Shown here: one piece after another, positions 20,099 through 30,900 of the stretch
Numbering within the stretch: the stretch's first letter is position 1
Layout: each line of letters starts with the position of its first letter
Position numbers and translations under genes: made by a program
Assembly: GCF_026309355.1 (NCBI RefSeq)
Contig: NZ_JAPJZK010000001.1
Coordinates: 2,004,501 to 2,068,500 of the forward strand
DNA from: Spartinivicinus marinus
GTDB taxonomy: Bacteria; Pseudomonadota; Gammaproteobacteria; Pseudomonadales; Zooshikellaceae
Length of the DNA: 64,000 nt
Direction of reading: 5' to 3'
The notes under the pieces: generated by a model
Databases searched by the model: none
What the model saw: the letters and a program-made list of their open reading frames with translations, nothing else
Told to the model about the DNA's origin: nothing

Positions 20099-20794
20099 AT
20101 GCAGAAATATAGCGTGTTAATAGTTGAAGACAATCAAGAGTTAGCAGCCTCCATGGGTGAATACCTTAGTTTGGAAGGTTTTGAATGCGATTATGATGCA
20201 ACGGGTAGGCTTGCTTATAATTTGCTAGAAGATAACTATGAAGTCATTGTTTTGGACTTAAATTTACCCTACAGAGATGGCTTGACTATTTGCAGTAAGT
20301 TAAGAGCTAATAATATCAATACTCCGATACTAATGCTTACCGCTCGTGAAACCCTAGATAACAAGCTGGAAGGTTTTGCTGTAGGGGCCGACGACTACTT
20401 AATTAAACCTTTTGATATGCCAGAACTCGTCGCTCGTCTTAAGGTATTAACTCAACGACACAAAAGACTCAATAATATTATTACTGTCGGAGATTTAACC
20501 GTAGATTTAAGCCTACACATTGTTAAAAGAGGTAATATAACGATTAAGCTCACTCCTTTTTGCTGGAAAATATTAGAGTATTTAGTAAAAAATAGTCCTC
20601 GGATAATCTCCAGACAAGAACTTGAAGATTATTTGTGGGGAAATGATAGCTGCTGCCCTGCACCTAATAGTTTAAAAGTTCATATACATAAATTGCGCTC
20701 AGCTATCGACAAACCATTTACTAAACCACTTATACATACCATATCAGGTATAGGCATCACAATAAGAGAACATAATGAGAAGGCTGACAACTGA
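20099..20794 (+). CDS. OmpR/PhoB-type response regulator
   Basis: 231 residues. Receiver domain: acidic pocket VEDNQ, phospho-accepting Asp at about residue 53 in VLDLNLP, the conserved Thr in MLTA and Lys in LIKPF. The C-terminal winged helix (about 130-228) ends with VHIHKLRSAIDKP and a TISGIGITI strand, the Trans_reg_C layout. It overlaps the histidine kinase gene by 20 bases. Its neighbours are periplasmic binding proteins, so regulation of nutrient-responsive genes is a reasonable inference. The ribosome binding site is weak. Confidence 0.93.
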   Translation: MQKYSVLIVEDNQELAASMGEYLSLEGFECDYDATGRLAYNLLEDNYEVIVLDLNLPYRDGLTICSKLRANNINTPILMLTARETLDNKLEGFAVGADDYLIKPFDMPELVARLKVLTQRHKRLNNIITVGDLTVDLSLHIVKRGNITIKLTPFCWKILEYLVKNSPRIISRQELEDYLWGNDSCCPAPNSLKVHIHKLRSAIDKPFTKPLIHTISGIGITIREHNEKADN

Positions 20795-22001
20795 AATTAT
20801 TTTAAAGCTACTTGCGTGCGCTTTAATAATAATGGCGGTCTACTCCTATTTCGCATTTAAAACATACCGAGCAGGTATTTATGATGTTGTTATTCATGAG
20901 ATGATTCAACAATATGAACATTGGTACCGAAAATCAAAGCAAATGTCAGCCAAACCTACAGCTAAGCATGAAATATATAATAGCTGGGATGAAATACCAA
21001 CAAGCATTAAACAGTATTTACCAAATAAACCTGATACCGGAGAGCTAGTCACCAATTTTTTTATGCAGATAGGTGACTTTCACTTTCATCTTTATGCTTA
21101 TTGTCATTTTGATGAAAAATACACCAATAAAAATTATTTTATTATTAGCTATTTCAACTTAGATCATAAGATTCAAGATAACCACTTTATTAGTCTAGTC
21201 AATAGAATCTCAATCATAACCGTTATTTTTATTTTACTCACCTCAACACTAGCTTGGTTCAGTTCAAGAAAAATCATTAAAGCAACCAGTCAACTGGCTG
21301 AATGGTCTAATAATATGGCATCCCCGAAGCCCATTCAGCGCTATAAAGAGCTTGACCAAATTGCCAACAACCTACAAGCTTCTTATCAACAAATTCAAGC
21401 CATTAATCAACGAGAAAGTAAATTTCTACGACAATTAAGCCACGAACTACGTACCCCTATTTCAGTATTACTTGCCTCGACACAACTATTGGAAAAACAA
21501 GGTATTTCAGCATACCCTGACTTATATCTGTCATATCAGCGTATACTAAGGTCTGGTCGCCACATGAAAGACCTTACTGAATCGCTCTTATGGCTAGCAA
21601 AAAAGAATACAGCCAATATAATACCCGAAAATATTGACATTAAAGAACTGACCTATTTTCTATTAAAAGATAATAGTTATTTACTACATAACAAAAATAT
21701 ATTTATCAGGATAACTAAAGGCTCTAAAACAACGAATACTTTAGTACCTGCCACACTAATTAAGATAATTATAAATAACTTAATTAGAAATGCTTTTCAA
21801 CATTCTTATTCAGGCACAATATACATAAGACCAGCAAAAGACTATTTTATTATTAAAAACCAGGTAATGAGTGATAGAGATGATACTACCGGGTTTGGCA
21901 TTGGTCTTGATTTAGTCCAAGAGATTTGCCAGGCACAAAAGTGGCAGTTCAAAATCAAAAAAACATCCAGCTCTGTTACTGCTTGTGTACGTTGGTCTTG
22001 A
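20775..22001 (+). CDS. Membrane sensor histidine kinase
   Basis: 408 residues. TM1 at about 7-27, a periplasmic loop of about 115 residues, TM2 at about 143-163, then a linker, the dimerisation/phosphorylation domain with the H-box LRQLSHELRTPISVL (His about 223), and a HATPase domain with N-box INNLIRNAFQH and G-box TGFGIGLDLV. The periplasmic loop has no recognised PAS or Cache pattern. It probably phosphorylates the regulator encoded upstream with overlapping ends, and may sense one of the neighbouring binding proteins. Confidence 0.92.
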   Translation: MRRLTTEIILKLLACALIIMAVYSYFAFKTYRAGIYDVVIHEMIQQYEHWYRKSKQMSAKPTAKHEIYNSWDEIPTSIKQYLPNKPDTGELVTNFFMQIGDFHFHLYAYCHFDEKYTNKNYFIISYFNLDHKIQDNHFISLVNRISIITVIFILLTSTLAWFSSRKIIKATSQLAEWSNNMASPKPIQRYKELDQIANNLQASYQQIQAINQRESKFLRQLSHELRTPISVLLASTQLLEKQGISAYPDLYLSYQRILRSGRHMKDLTESLLWLAKKNTANIIPENIDIKELTYFLLKDNSYLLHNKNIFIRITKGSKTTNTLVPATLIKIIINNLIRNAFQHSYSGTIYIRPAKDYFIIKNQVMSDRDDTTGFGIGLDLVQEICQAQKWQFKIKKTSSSVTACVRWS

Positions 22002-22096
22002 AAGTCTACTCTCCATCTTCAGTATGGATAGATAGTCACACTTTCTACGCAGAGATGCTAGGCTCAATGTATGATCAAAATGAGTAGGAAGTCAAC

Positions 22097-22957
22097 TTGT
22101 ATAAACTTTATTTTCAATTGAGTACTCTTGTATTCTCCCTACTGATATTTAGTGCTTTTTCTATCGAAAAAGTAATATATCCACAAACAGCTAAAAGGGA
22201 GCTTGATATTGAAGAGTTACTACACATCATTATTGATGCCTCAAAAAAAGATTTTGGCCCATGTGAGCTGGTTTCACATAAAGATAAAGTTAATGAAGCA
22301 AAGTTTCGATATTTAATAACTCATGGATCAGTTTATGATGTAATTTGGAGCAGTGCCACGCCTTATCTTGAAAAGTATTTAATTCCTATTTGGCAACCAA
22401 TTAGAAAAGGTTTATTAGGTTATCGTATTTTTATCATCCGCAAACAAGATCAACCAAAATTTTCTAAACTAAAAACATTGGCTGAGTTCAAAAAACTTAC
22501 CGTAGCCCAAGGACGCTTTTGGAATGATGTGGAAGTATTCAAAGCTAATAATATCAATGTTCAAACTAGCACAGACTATGAAAGCTTATTCGATATGGTA
22601 TCTAAAGGAAGGGTTGACTATTTTTCGCGGGGTGTTAATGAAGCCCCAGCAGAATACGATGATCGGAAAGAACGCTTACCAAATTTGCATATTGAACAAG
22701 ATATTTTAGTATATTACCCTTGGCCAAAATTCTTCTATGTTTCCAACAAAAACCCTTCTCTGGAAAGAAGAATTAAACATGGTTTTAAATTAATTAAAAC
22801 TAATGGTCAATATGATAAGTGGTTTTGGAAATATAATAAAAAAGCCATAAAAAGAGCCAAGCTAAAGTCAAGAAGATTATTCAAACTTTATAATCCTCTT
22901 TTCACGAACGAGTCTCTATTAAATGATAAATCTTTGTGGTTCGACCCATTCGAGTAA
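22097..22957 (+). CDS. Periplasmic solute-binding-like protein (type 2 fold), possible sensor partner
   Basis: 286 residues with an N-terminal hydrophobic signal (LSTLVFSLLIFSAFS). The body has the pattern of transporter substrate-binding-domain proteins (VAQGRFWNDVEVFKANN, TDYESLFDMVSKGRVDYFSRG, then the hinge-return segment). It lacks a clear ligand-arginine motif and ends in a basic tail. The start is TTG at 22097 with AGGAAG about 5 bases upstream. It follows the kinase gene by 95 bases on the same strand, suggesting the two-component system and this protein form one unit. No permease or ATPase is present. Confidence 0.8.
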   Translation: MYKLYFQLSTLVFSLLIFSAFSIEKVIYPQTAKRELDIEELLHIIIDASKKDFGPCELVSHKDKVNEAKFRYLITHGSVYDVIWSSATPYLEKYLIPIWQPIRKGLLGYRIFIIRKQDQPKFSKLKTLAEFKKLTVAQGRFWNDVEVFKANNINVQTSTDYESLFDMVSKGRVDYFSRGVNEAPAEYDDRKERLPNLHIEQDILVYYPWPKFFYVSNKNPSLERRIKHGFKLIKTNGQYDKWFWKYNKKAIKRAKLKSRRLFKLYNPLFTNESLLNDKSLWFDPFE

Positions 22958-22980
22958 ATGCCAATGAAGACTAAAAGTCA

Positions 22981-25068
22981 TTAGTGAAGAATATAGCCAG
23001 AATGCTGCATTTGCTGTTTTGCAATGGCTTGACTTTCTTTTAAAAATCGATCGATCTCAATTCGTCCCTTTAGAACTTCAACTAACTTTAAGCTTATCTG
23101 ATGTCCAATTGCAGGAAACTCTGGGATCCCTACATATTGAATTCCTATATAAGGTGATGGAGTTAAAGTAGGCTCATGCGGGTCAGCAGATTGAATTGCA
23201 TTGAATACAAATTTTGCAAACGGTGCTGCCTGCAAATAGTCTTTATTTTGATAGGTAGACTTTCTGGTACCTGGAGGCACAGATACCCATCCTTCTTGCT
23301 GTGCAACCAGTTTTATATAGTCTTTTGATGTTGCCCAAGTAATAAACTTAAATGCTGCTTCCTTTTTATGGGATGATGCAGGGATAGCCAATGCCCATGA
23401 CCAAAGCCAGTTTGCCCCTTTTGAGGTTTTAGCTATTGGTGCATTAGCAATACCCAATTTATCATATACTTTTGAGTATTTTGGGTTAAATAGCAAACCA
23501 GCTGCAACTGTAGCATCAATCCAAATACCACATTGGCCGTTTGCAAATAATGCCAAATTCTCGACAAAATTGTTATTAATAGGTTCTGGAGGGCCATAAT
23601 TTATAATTAAATTTTTATACATGGATACCGCTTCATGCCATGGAGTCGTGTTTAGGGTAGGCAACCACTTGGTATCAAACCATTGGCCGTTATATGTATT
23701 TACCATAGTGCTTAGCAAAGCCATGTTACCACCCCAACCAGCTTTTCCTCTTAAACATATACCATATATCTGCTCAGCAGGATTATGTACTTTAGCTGCA
23801 ATTTGTTTTATTTCTTCATAGGTTGGCTGCAACGGCATTTTAATATTCAGTTTCTTCAATAAATCAGTACGATAATAAGTCACAGAACTTTCAGCATAAA
23901 AAGGTAATGCATACAATGCATCCTGATAAGACAAGCTTTTTTTAACGTTTTCAATAATATCATTTATATCATATTTCTTTGGAAAACTATGCAGCGGTGT
24001 TAACCAATTTCGCTTAGCCCAAATTGGTGTTTCATAAGTACCTATTGTCATTACATCAAACTGACCATCTGCTATTGCCAGGTCTCCCATTAGACGTTTT
24101 CGTAAAATATCTTCATCAAGAATACGCCACTCAAGTTTAATATTGGGATGCATAGCCTCAAAGTGTTTAGATAGCCTTTTCATAACGACCATATCATTAT
24201 TATTAACCGTACCAATGGTTAGTTTTTGTTTAGAGGTACCACTCACTTCTTCTGACATAAAACCATGTTTTAACATGATTTTTGTCAACCCTCCATTATC
24301 AATAGTTACTTTCAACCCTTTATCGAATATCCTTTTATTTTTTTGAACGTTTTCAGGTATTGTGGAAAAAGCAACATAAAAGTTACTATGAAGCAAAGGT
24401 GGAGGCATAAACTCCAGTTTTCCAATAAAATGTGGCCGTTTATTAATCAACAAATCAGCCGCTGTGTATTTATCAATTACTGCAAAATCGATTCTATTGG
24501 CAATGATCTTATCAATATTTTGAATATCACTACTGACAAGATCAAGCTTTAACGTTTTAACTTCACTATAACTTGATAGAATATCCTCTGTGCCTCTTAC
24601 TGCACCAAACTTATATTTATCTTGAAATACTAATTTATGCCAGGATAAGTCATTCAAATTAGAGAGTTTTGCAATCTGTAAAGATTTTTTCTTTATTAAT
24701 CCAATACTGCTACCAGGAAAAGGGTTAGAGAGTACAAAAACATTATTGACTGTATGCTGTTGATAAAAGGGCAACAGCCCATCAACTTTACCTTGCTTTG
24801 CGAGCTCTCTTGCTCTGGCCAAGGGATAAAACTTTATATCAGTTTTATAACCTGAAATGCTGTAAACTTCTTTCACCAGCTCAGCAACATAGCCATTATT
24901 TAATAGGTTTTGTCCAATATAGGGTTCTTGCTCAGATGCGGCAAAACGCACTATATTTTCTGTCAAGGCCGCCTGACAAAATAAAAATTCAGTACACACA
25001 TACACTATTTTTATAGCGCAAAGCCAGTTACAATTAGAGCACATCCCCTTTTTTAACAAGTGTTTCAC
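22981..25068 (-). CDS. Double periplasmic binding protein: amino-acid-type domain fused to sugar-type domain
   Basis: 695 residues with two solute-binding folds in one chain. Residues about 39-270 resemble family 3 amino-acid-type proteins (FAASEQEPYIGQNLLNNGYVAEL, then FGAVRGTEDIL and IDFAVIDKY). Residues about 283-690 resemble family 1 sugar-type proteins (LTIGTVNNNDMVVMKRLSKHFEAMHPNIKLEW, DVMTIGTYE, LPFYAESSVTYYRTDLL, GANWLWSWALAIPASSHKKEAAFKFITWA). The N-terminal hydrophobic stretch acts as a signal or anchor. The GTG at 25068 is the longest start; the TTG at 25059 and ATG at 25044 are alternatives. It begins 12 bases after the LivJ-like gene. No transport partners are encoded nearby. Confidence 0.85.
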   Translation of the reverse strand: MKHLLKKGMCSNCNWLCAIKIVYVCTEFLFCQAALTENIVRFAASEQEPYIGQNLLNNGYVAELVKEVYSISGYKTDIKFYPLARARELAKQGKVDGLLPFYQQHTVNNVFVLSNPFPGSSIGLIKKKSLQIAKLSNLNDLSWHKLVFQDKYKFGAVRGTEDILSSYSEVKTLKLDLVSSDIQNIDKIIANRIDFAVIDKYTAADLLINKRPHFIGKLEFMPPPLLHSNFYVAFSTIPENVQKNKRIFDKGLKVTIDNGGLTKIMLKHGFMSEEVSGTSKQKLTIGTVNNNDMVVMKRLSKHFEAMHPNIKLEWRILDEDILRKRLMGDLAIADGQFDVMTIGTYETPIWAKRNWLTPLHSFPKKYDINDIIENVKKSLSYQDALYALPFYAESSVTYYRTDLLKKLNIKMPLQPTYEEIKQIAAKVHNPAEQIYGICLRGKAGWGGNMALLSTMVNTYNGQWFDTKWLPTLNTTPWHEAVSMYKNLIINYGPPEPINNNFVENLALFANGQCGIWIDATVAAGLLFNPKYSKVYDKLGIANAPIAKTSKGANWLWSWALAIPASSHKKEAAFKFITWATSKDYIKLVAQQEGWVSVPPGTRKSTYQNKDYLQAAPFAKFVFNAIQSADPHEPTLTPSPYIGIQYVGIPEFPAIGHQISLKLVEVLKGRIEIDRFLKESQAIAKQQMQHSGYILH

Positions 25069-25080
25069 TCCACCTAATCA

Positions 25081-26301
25081 CTAATTCTTCCAAAAATCAC
25101 TAGCTAAAGACTCAAAACCATCATGCCCTAAAACACTGATTTCTACTTTATCAGAGCCCTGATAGCCATTTTTTGTAAAGTCTATTATTACCCCTCCTAA
25201 ATCAAATTTAGACTGTCTTGCTTTAGCTAAAAATTTTTCTCGGGTAATAGGTGAGGAGACTTCTCGTAATATATGTAACACCATTTTCCCTACAATATAT
25301 CCTTCCAAAGAGACATAACCAAATCGTCTGCCTATTTTCTTTTTAGCTTCTTCTACAATAGGTATTGCAGAGTCAATGAGAGGAACCACCTGGGTCATAA
25401 GCACATTCCTTGAAGCTTTATAATGAGAAAGGAATTTCTTTAAGTTATCGGCCCCTGTAAATGAAACTGCGCTAACAATCCAGTTTTCACTTTTTTTGTA
25501 GTTTGCATACCAAATGAACTTAGCTATATTTTCGTAAGCACCAACAGTAACAACCAGCTTACATTTAGTGCCATTATTTTTCTCCCAGGTTTTTAACGAT
25601 TTATAGCCATCAATTACATCTTTTGTGTTTCTTTTATAGGTTCCAACAGGGCCAATATTATTACGCTCTGGGTTGTCACCTGTTATGTTTATAATTTTAT
25701 CCAGCACCTTTACTACTTGTTCGGTTTTATTATGGCTAGCTAACGCATTCTTAACGCCTACCAAACCAGCCATACCATATGCATCATTTTGAACATAAGC
25801 ACATACTGCTTCTGGGCCAATACCATTTTGAATAGCCGCTTTTATCACCGCACCGGTTTCTTGAACATAACTAGCCCGATAATTAACTGTGGGGGCTACA
25901 CCTGGCCGCAATAAACCAGCACCGGTAAAAAAACCAACTGCTGGGATATTATGTGCAGCCAATAGCGGCAATGTAACTTTGGCAGTTGGCGTACCTATAT
26001 TCCCTATCATTAAAAAAACAGGTTTATTGATTAATTCTTGGGTTGCTTTAACAGCCATATCTGGCTCATAATTATCATTTCGATACAGCACTTCTATTTT
26101 TAAGCCATTGACTGTCTGCCCTTTCAAAGCCGCATTTAAGCCAGTTTTCATACCTAGCCCCAGATCTCTTGCCTGGCCTTTTAATGCCAGTACTGACCCA
26201 AAGTAAATTGTATTACTTTCAATCCCCTCCTCAGCATTACAGATCACAGCTAACTTAGTCAGTAGAATTAACAATACAGATGACAAGCTTATTTTTTTCA
26301 T
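25081..26301 (-). CDS. LivJ-like periplasmic binding protein (type 1 fold)
   Basis: 406 residues with a signal peptide (SSVLLILLTKLAVICNA). The mature start YFGSVLALKGQARDLGLGMKTGLNAAL and the segment IGNIGTPTAKVTLPLL are those of branched-chain amino-acid-type receptors (Peripla_BP_6). They bind amino acids, amides or aromatic acids. Translation starts at the ATG with GGAG about 9 bases upstream. It precedes the double binding protein in a two-gene unit. A permease or ATPase gene would be expected for transport but none is visible. Confidence 0.9.
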   Translation of the reverse strand: MKKISLSSVLLILLTKLAVICNAEEGIESNTIYFGSVLALKGQARDLGLGMKTGLNAALKGQTVNGLKIEVLYRNDNYEPDMAVKATQELINKPVFLMIGNIGTPTAKVTLPLLAAHNIPAVGFFTGAGLLRPGVAPTVNYRASYVQETGAVIKAAIQNGIGPEAVCAYVQNDAYGMAGLVGVKNALASHNKTEQVVKVLDKIINITGDNPERNNIGPVGTYKRNTKDVIDGYKSLKTWEKNNGTKCKLVVTVGAYENIAKFIWYANYKKSENWIVSAVSFTGADNLKKFLSHYKASRNVLMTQVVPLIDSAIPIVEEAKKKIGRRFGYVSLEGYIVGKMVLHILREVSSPITREKFLAKARQSKFDLGGVIIDFTKNGYQGSDKVEISVLGHDGFESLASDFWKN

Positions 26302-26513
26302 TAAACGCTACTCCAAACCACTACAAATCGCGCTTAACTATAAATATTAGCTATTAATTGTTTTCATGCCCTTAAGAAAATGAAATAAATTATTATTCAC
26401 CTATAGCCAAAATGAATGGCTTTAAGCTGCTATATAAAAATATTAGTCAGCGGCCCTTTCCGCTCTACTCATTCTATGGCACCCTTTATATAGTCTTTGC
26501 ATTATAAGCTCTG

Positions 26514-26544
26514 TTGACAGTTTGGCTTAGAGGTAAACTGTCAA
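26514..26544. promoter_or_regulatory. Perfect 10-bp dyad upstream of srkA
   Basis: TTGACAGTTT (26514-26523) and its exact complement AAACTGTCAA (26535-26544) are separated by 11 bases, ending 38 bases before the srkA start. It could be an operator for a dimeric regulator or a hairpin in the leader. Confidence 0.5.
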
Positions 26545-26582
26545 GGGACATAAGTTATCTTTCATTGTATATAGAGGTTAGC

Positions 26583-27560
26583 ATGAGCCACCCTTATGAC
26601 AGTTTAACCCCCGACACTATCATCGAGGCTGTAGAGTCATTAGGCTATCTCAGTGATAACCGAATTTTTCCATTGAATAGTTATGAAAACAGGGTCTATC
26701 AAGTAGGAATAGAAGAAGAAACGCCACTAATTGCTAAGTTTTATCGGCCAGAGCGTTGGAGTAAAGAGCAAATCCTTGAAGAACATGACTTCATTGCAGA
26801 GCTTGCCGAAGTTGAACTTCCTGCCGTGCAACCAGTAAAGATAAACAGCTGTACATTACATGAACATAAAGGATTTCAGTTTGCCCTATTCCCCCGTTAT
26901 GGTGGTCATGCCCCAGAATGTGATGACGCTGATACCCTGCTCCAGTTGGGTAGATTATTAGGACGTATACACCAAGTAGGTGCAGTTAAGCCTTTTCAAC
27001 ATCGCCCTGGTATCACTATTGAACAATATGCCACCAACAGCTACCGGTTTTTACTAGAGAGTAACTTTATCCCCTTAGACTTAGTCAAAGCTTATCAAAC
27101 CCTGGCAGAAGACTGCATCAAACAAGTAGAAGCTATTTGGCAAAGTGGAATTAAGCCGACGGCTATTCGTATTCATGGCGACTGCCATTTAGGCAACATT
27201 TTAACCCGAGGAGATCAATTTCACTTTGTTGATTTTGACGATAGCCGTATGGCCCCTGCTATTCAGGACTTATGGATGTTCCTCTCCGGTGACCGCCATC
27301 AACAAACAGCACAGCTATCAGAATTGATAGGTGGTTATAATGAGTTTTATACCTTTAATACCAGTGAGCTGAGGTTAATCGAGGTATTTCGTACCCTACG
27401 ATTAATGCATTATAGTGCCTGGTTAGCTAAACGCTGGGATGACCCAGCTTTTCCCCATAGTTTCACTTGGTTTAACACTCCACGCTATTGGGCAGATCAT
27501 ATTTTGGAGCTAAGAGAACAACTGGCCGCCTTGCAAGAAGCACCTCTTAGCTTGTATTAG
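26583..27560 (+). CDS. srkA: Stress response kinase A (SrkA/YihE)
   Basis: A 325-residue Ser/Thr kinase of the aminoglycoside-phosphotransferase fold. Motifs: SYENRVYQVG near the ATP site, AKFYRP for the nucleotide lysine, the catalytic loop RIHGDCHLGNIL and the metal site VDFDDSRMAP. In E. coli the kinase protects stressed cells from toxin-linked death. The ATG at 26583 (MSHPYDSLTPD, the family's N-terminus) has GAGG about 6 bases upstream. The longer frame from 26514 reads through the upstream dyad and is not used. Confidence 0.94.
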   Translation: MSHPYDSLTPDTIIEAVESLGYLSDNRIFPLNSYENRVYQVGIEEETPLIAKFYRPERWSKEQILEEHDFIAELAEVELPAVQPVKINSCTLHEHKGFQFALFPRYGGHAPECDDADTLLQLGRLLGRIHQVGAVKPFQHRPGITIEQYATNSYRFLLESNFIPLDLVKAYQTLAEDCIKQVEAIWQSGIKPTAIRIHGDCHLGNILTRGDQFHFVDFDDSRMAPAIQDLWMFLSGDRHQQTAQLSELIGGYNEFYTFNTSELRLIEVFRTLRLMHYSAWLAKRWDDPAFPHSFTWFNTPRYWADHILELREQLAALQEAPLSLY

Positions 27561-27906
27561 GGCCTGTTAACTACCATATCCCTTCTTCTTTAAGCCCTCT
27601 TAATGAGGGCCATTCAATAACAGTAAGCAGTACATCAAAGCTCCCACCAGCGTAACTACCTCACCCGTCACAAAAATATCTTGGCTAGCGACTTTTACCT
27701 ATAGAACTGTTTGGCAAAATACCATCAAAAGATTAAGCGAGGCTAGAGAACTAGCTTACAATGGTTCGCCTTTTAAGAAGGTCATACAGCTGTTGTAGTA
27801 GTACTACCCAAGTTATACAGGCTAGTATAAAGACTACAACAACTTATTTAGTACGAATTACATTAGCTGAATGTAAGTAATGTTAATGGTGAGTAGCTAG
27901 GTCATT
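27561..27906. other. Intergenic between srkA and the channel gene
   Basis: It holds a GC-rich 6-bp hairpin (GCCCTC/GAGGGC at 27594-27610) without a T-run, a weak terminator candidate. A 9-bp inverted repeat (27791-27799 with 27833-27841) is also present. No coding frame. Confidence 0.4.
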
Positions 27907-30900
27907 ATGTTATACCAATCTATACAACGTGTAGTTAAGCAATTTCCTGTCAGCTTAGTGCTATTGTTGCTTTTTTTACAACCTCTCTATTTAAGTGCTG
28001 CCGGTAATGAGACTAGTTTGCCTACCACTAGTGCCTTAACTGAATCATTAAAACATATAGAAAAAAAGAAGCTAGAGGAAAGCGAGGAACAAGCCCTTCG
28101 CGACATTATTGAAAAAACCATCGACGACTTAAACAATATTGAAAAGTCTAAAAAAAAATATAAGCAGCTTCGAGCAGAGTACAAAGCAATTCCAGCCAAA
28201 CTGAAAAAAGTAGAGGCAGAAGTCGCTAAAATCAATATTCCTGAAGACAATGCATTATTACAAAAATTCAAAAAGATGGACTCCAGAGCTCTTGATGAGA
28301 CCATTAGTGACAAACAAGGACAACTGGCTGAATTTCAAAGCCAACTCGACCGAACCAAAAGCCTTATCACAATAACCCAAAAACTACCAGAATCTACCAA
28401 AGAAGATATCAGAAAAAATAATGACCACATCGAAGAGCTAAACGCCGTCATTCGAGATATTGAAAGTGGTGACGATAGCGACAGTTTTCCTGAAGAACGA
28501 GCCCAACAAAGTTTAGCCCAGATTGAATTTATACAGCAAAAAAATAAAATCCTTAGACTGCAAAACCGTAACAGCAGTAAAAGCCTAAAGTTACTTCAAG
28601 CCCAAGAAGCAAGACTTAATGCTCAAATAAAAGTCTTGGATAAAGAAGTCAAGGCAATGGAAACACTGGTTATAGAAAAGCGCACGGAAGAAGCTAAGAA
28701 AGTGCTTGATTCTGCTACCAAAGTAACTGAATCCATTACTAAAAAGCACCCTTCTGTACAAAAAGAAGCAAAGAAAAACCTTGATCATAGCAACGCTTTA
28801 TCAAAAGTGGCTGAAAAAATCGGTGAATATAGCAAAAAAGTGTCTGAGATTAAGCAAGCACATGAAACTATCAAAAAAATTCAACAAGATATTGATCAGC
28901 AAACTGCTTTATTAGGTGGTAGCCATAATCTGGGTAAATTTCTCCGCAAACAAAAACAAATTTTACCTAAAACAGAGTTTGTTCAAGATCTGCCAGAGGT
29001 AATCACCAACCTTCGTTTCAATCAGTTTCAGTTAGAAGAAGAAAAAAAACTACTGGAAGACGATTACATAAAAAAAATCACCAAAAAATTACCAGCAGAT
29101 CTCCCCGAACAAGAACGTGCCTTAATTGACGATGAAATTAACAAACTCGTTAATACCAGAAAGGAGTTACTCGACAGTTTAATTAACCAACATGATAAAC
29201 TTTTAAAAGAAGCCATAGACTTAGCTGGTGACCAAAAGTCATTAGAAAAAAATCGCGATGAGCTAGCGGTAAAGCTACAGAAACAACTGTTCTGGATTGC
29301 TAGTAACGACCAAATGGATATTGACTGGTTCAAAAATTTTTCAGGTAACCTCAGTAACCAAGTAAAAGCACTCAAGGGAAGCCCATGGGAATCATTGATT
29401 ATTAATGTTCAAGTTCATTGGCCTGAAGCCTTGATGTTTTTAGTGCTAATCCTATTCTGTATCTTCCGTCGCCAATCACTAGCTGACTACCAACAATGGC
29501 AAACAGAAAAAGTAGGGAAAGTACAGCGAGACAACCTCTCAGTAACCCCTAAGGTGCTGGCTGTTAGCCTAATGCACTCATTGCCAGTACCACTTGCCTT
29601 ATTTGCTTTAGGCTACTTCATTAACGGTAGTGACAATAGCACCTTAAGCAAAACCTTAAGTGATGGTTTTATAGCAGCAGCCATTGCATCATTATGTGTT
29701 ATTTGGCTAAAAGAAATCACCAAATCTGAGGGCATTACTACTGAACACTTTAAATGGAAGCCTGAAGTCAGTGAACATGTTCACCGCAATGTTAGAAAGC
29801 TTGCTCTAGGATTAATCCCCCTTGCTTTTATTACTGCAGCCTCTTCTTATTTAATGGTGGAGCTGGATAGCGATGTTATCGGCCAAATACCCTTTATGGT
29901 TGCCTCTTTATTATTAAGCATGGCACTGGTCAGGTTAATTCAACCACCAGTGGCTTTATTTAAATCAGTACTACTCCATTATCTGTTTGGTTACTTCTTT
30001 GCATTGACCCCGTTAGCAATGGTTGTGCTCACTTTAATGGGATATTTCTACACCGCACTGACAGTACAAGGTTTATTGTTAGCATCACTTTATGTGTTGC
30101 TTGGCTGGGTCATTATCCATGCACTAATTATTCGTAACTTACATGTAGCAGCCCGTCGCCTAGCTTTCCAGCGAGCACTGGAAAAACGAGCTGCCAGCCG
30201 AGATGCAGAGCAAACCCAGGAAGTATTTGAAGAGCCCACCATCGATATTGAAGCGATCAGCAGTCAATCGACCAGACTAATTAATGCAGCAATGCTCGCT
30301 GTTTTAGTCGGCGTATTTTATCTTATCTGGTCTAGCCTATTGCCAGTATTTGAATATTTAAATACTTTCACCCTATGGGAGTACAAGTCTACGACAGAAA
30401 CAGGTACTGAGCTGGTACCAATCAAACTCAAAGACTTCTTGCTTTCATTAGTTATTTTTGGCGTTTCGATGATTCTAAGCCGTAACCTTCCTGGCTTGTT
30501 GGAGATTGCCATTCTATCAAAACTAAGACTTCGCCAAGGCACAGCCTATGCGCTTACCACCATGGTACGTTACGTGATCTCTGGGGTTGGTATAATCATG
30601 GCACTATCTACCTTGGGCCTAGAATGGAGCAAGCTGCAATGGCTGGTCGCGGCACTCGGTGTAGGGTTAGGTTTCGGTTTACAGGAAATTTTTGCTAACT
30701 TTATTTCAGGCTTAATTATTTTGTTTGAGCGCCCTGTTCGGATTGGCGATACTGTAACCATCGGTGATCAACATGGGGTTGTTTCCCTAATTAGAATTCG
30801 AGCCACCACAATCACCGACTGGGATAATAAAGAAATCATTATTCCCAATAAAGTCTTTGTTACAGACCAGCTGATCAACTGGTCACTGTCTAACCCTATT

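Noticed and set aside
27594-27610. GCCCTC/GAGGGC hairpin as srkA terminator
   Set aside because: No T-run follows, so it is only mentioned as a weak candidate.
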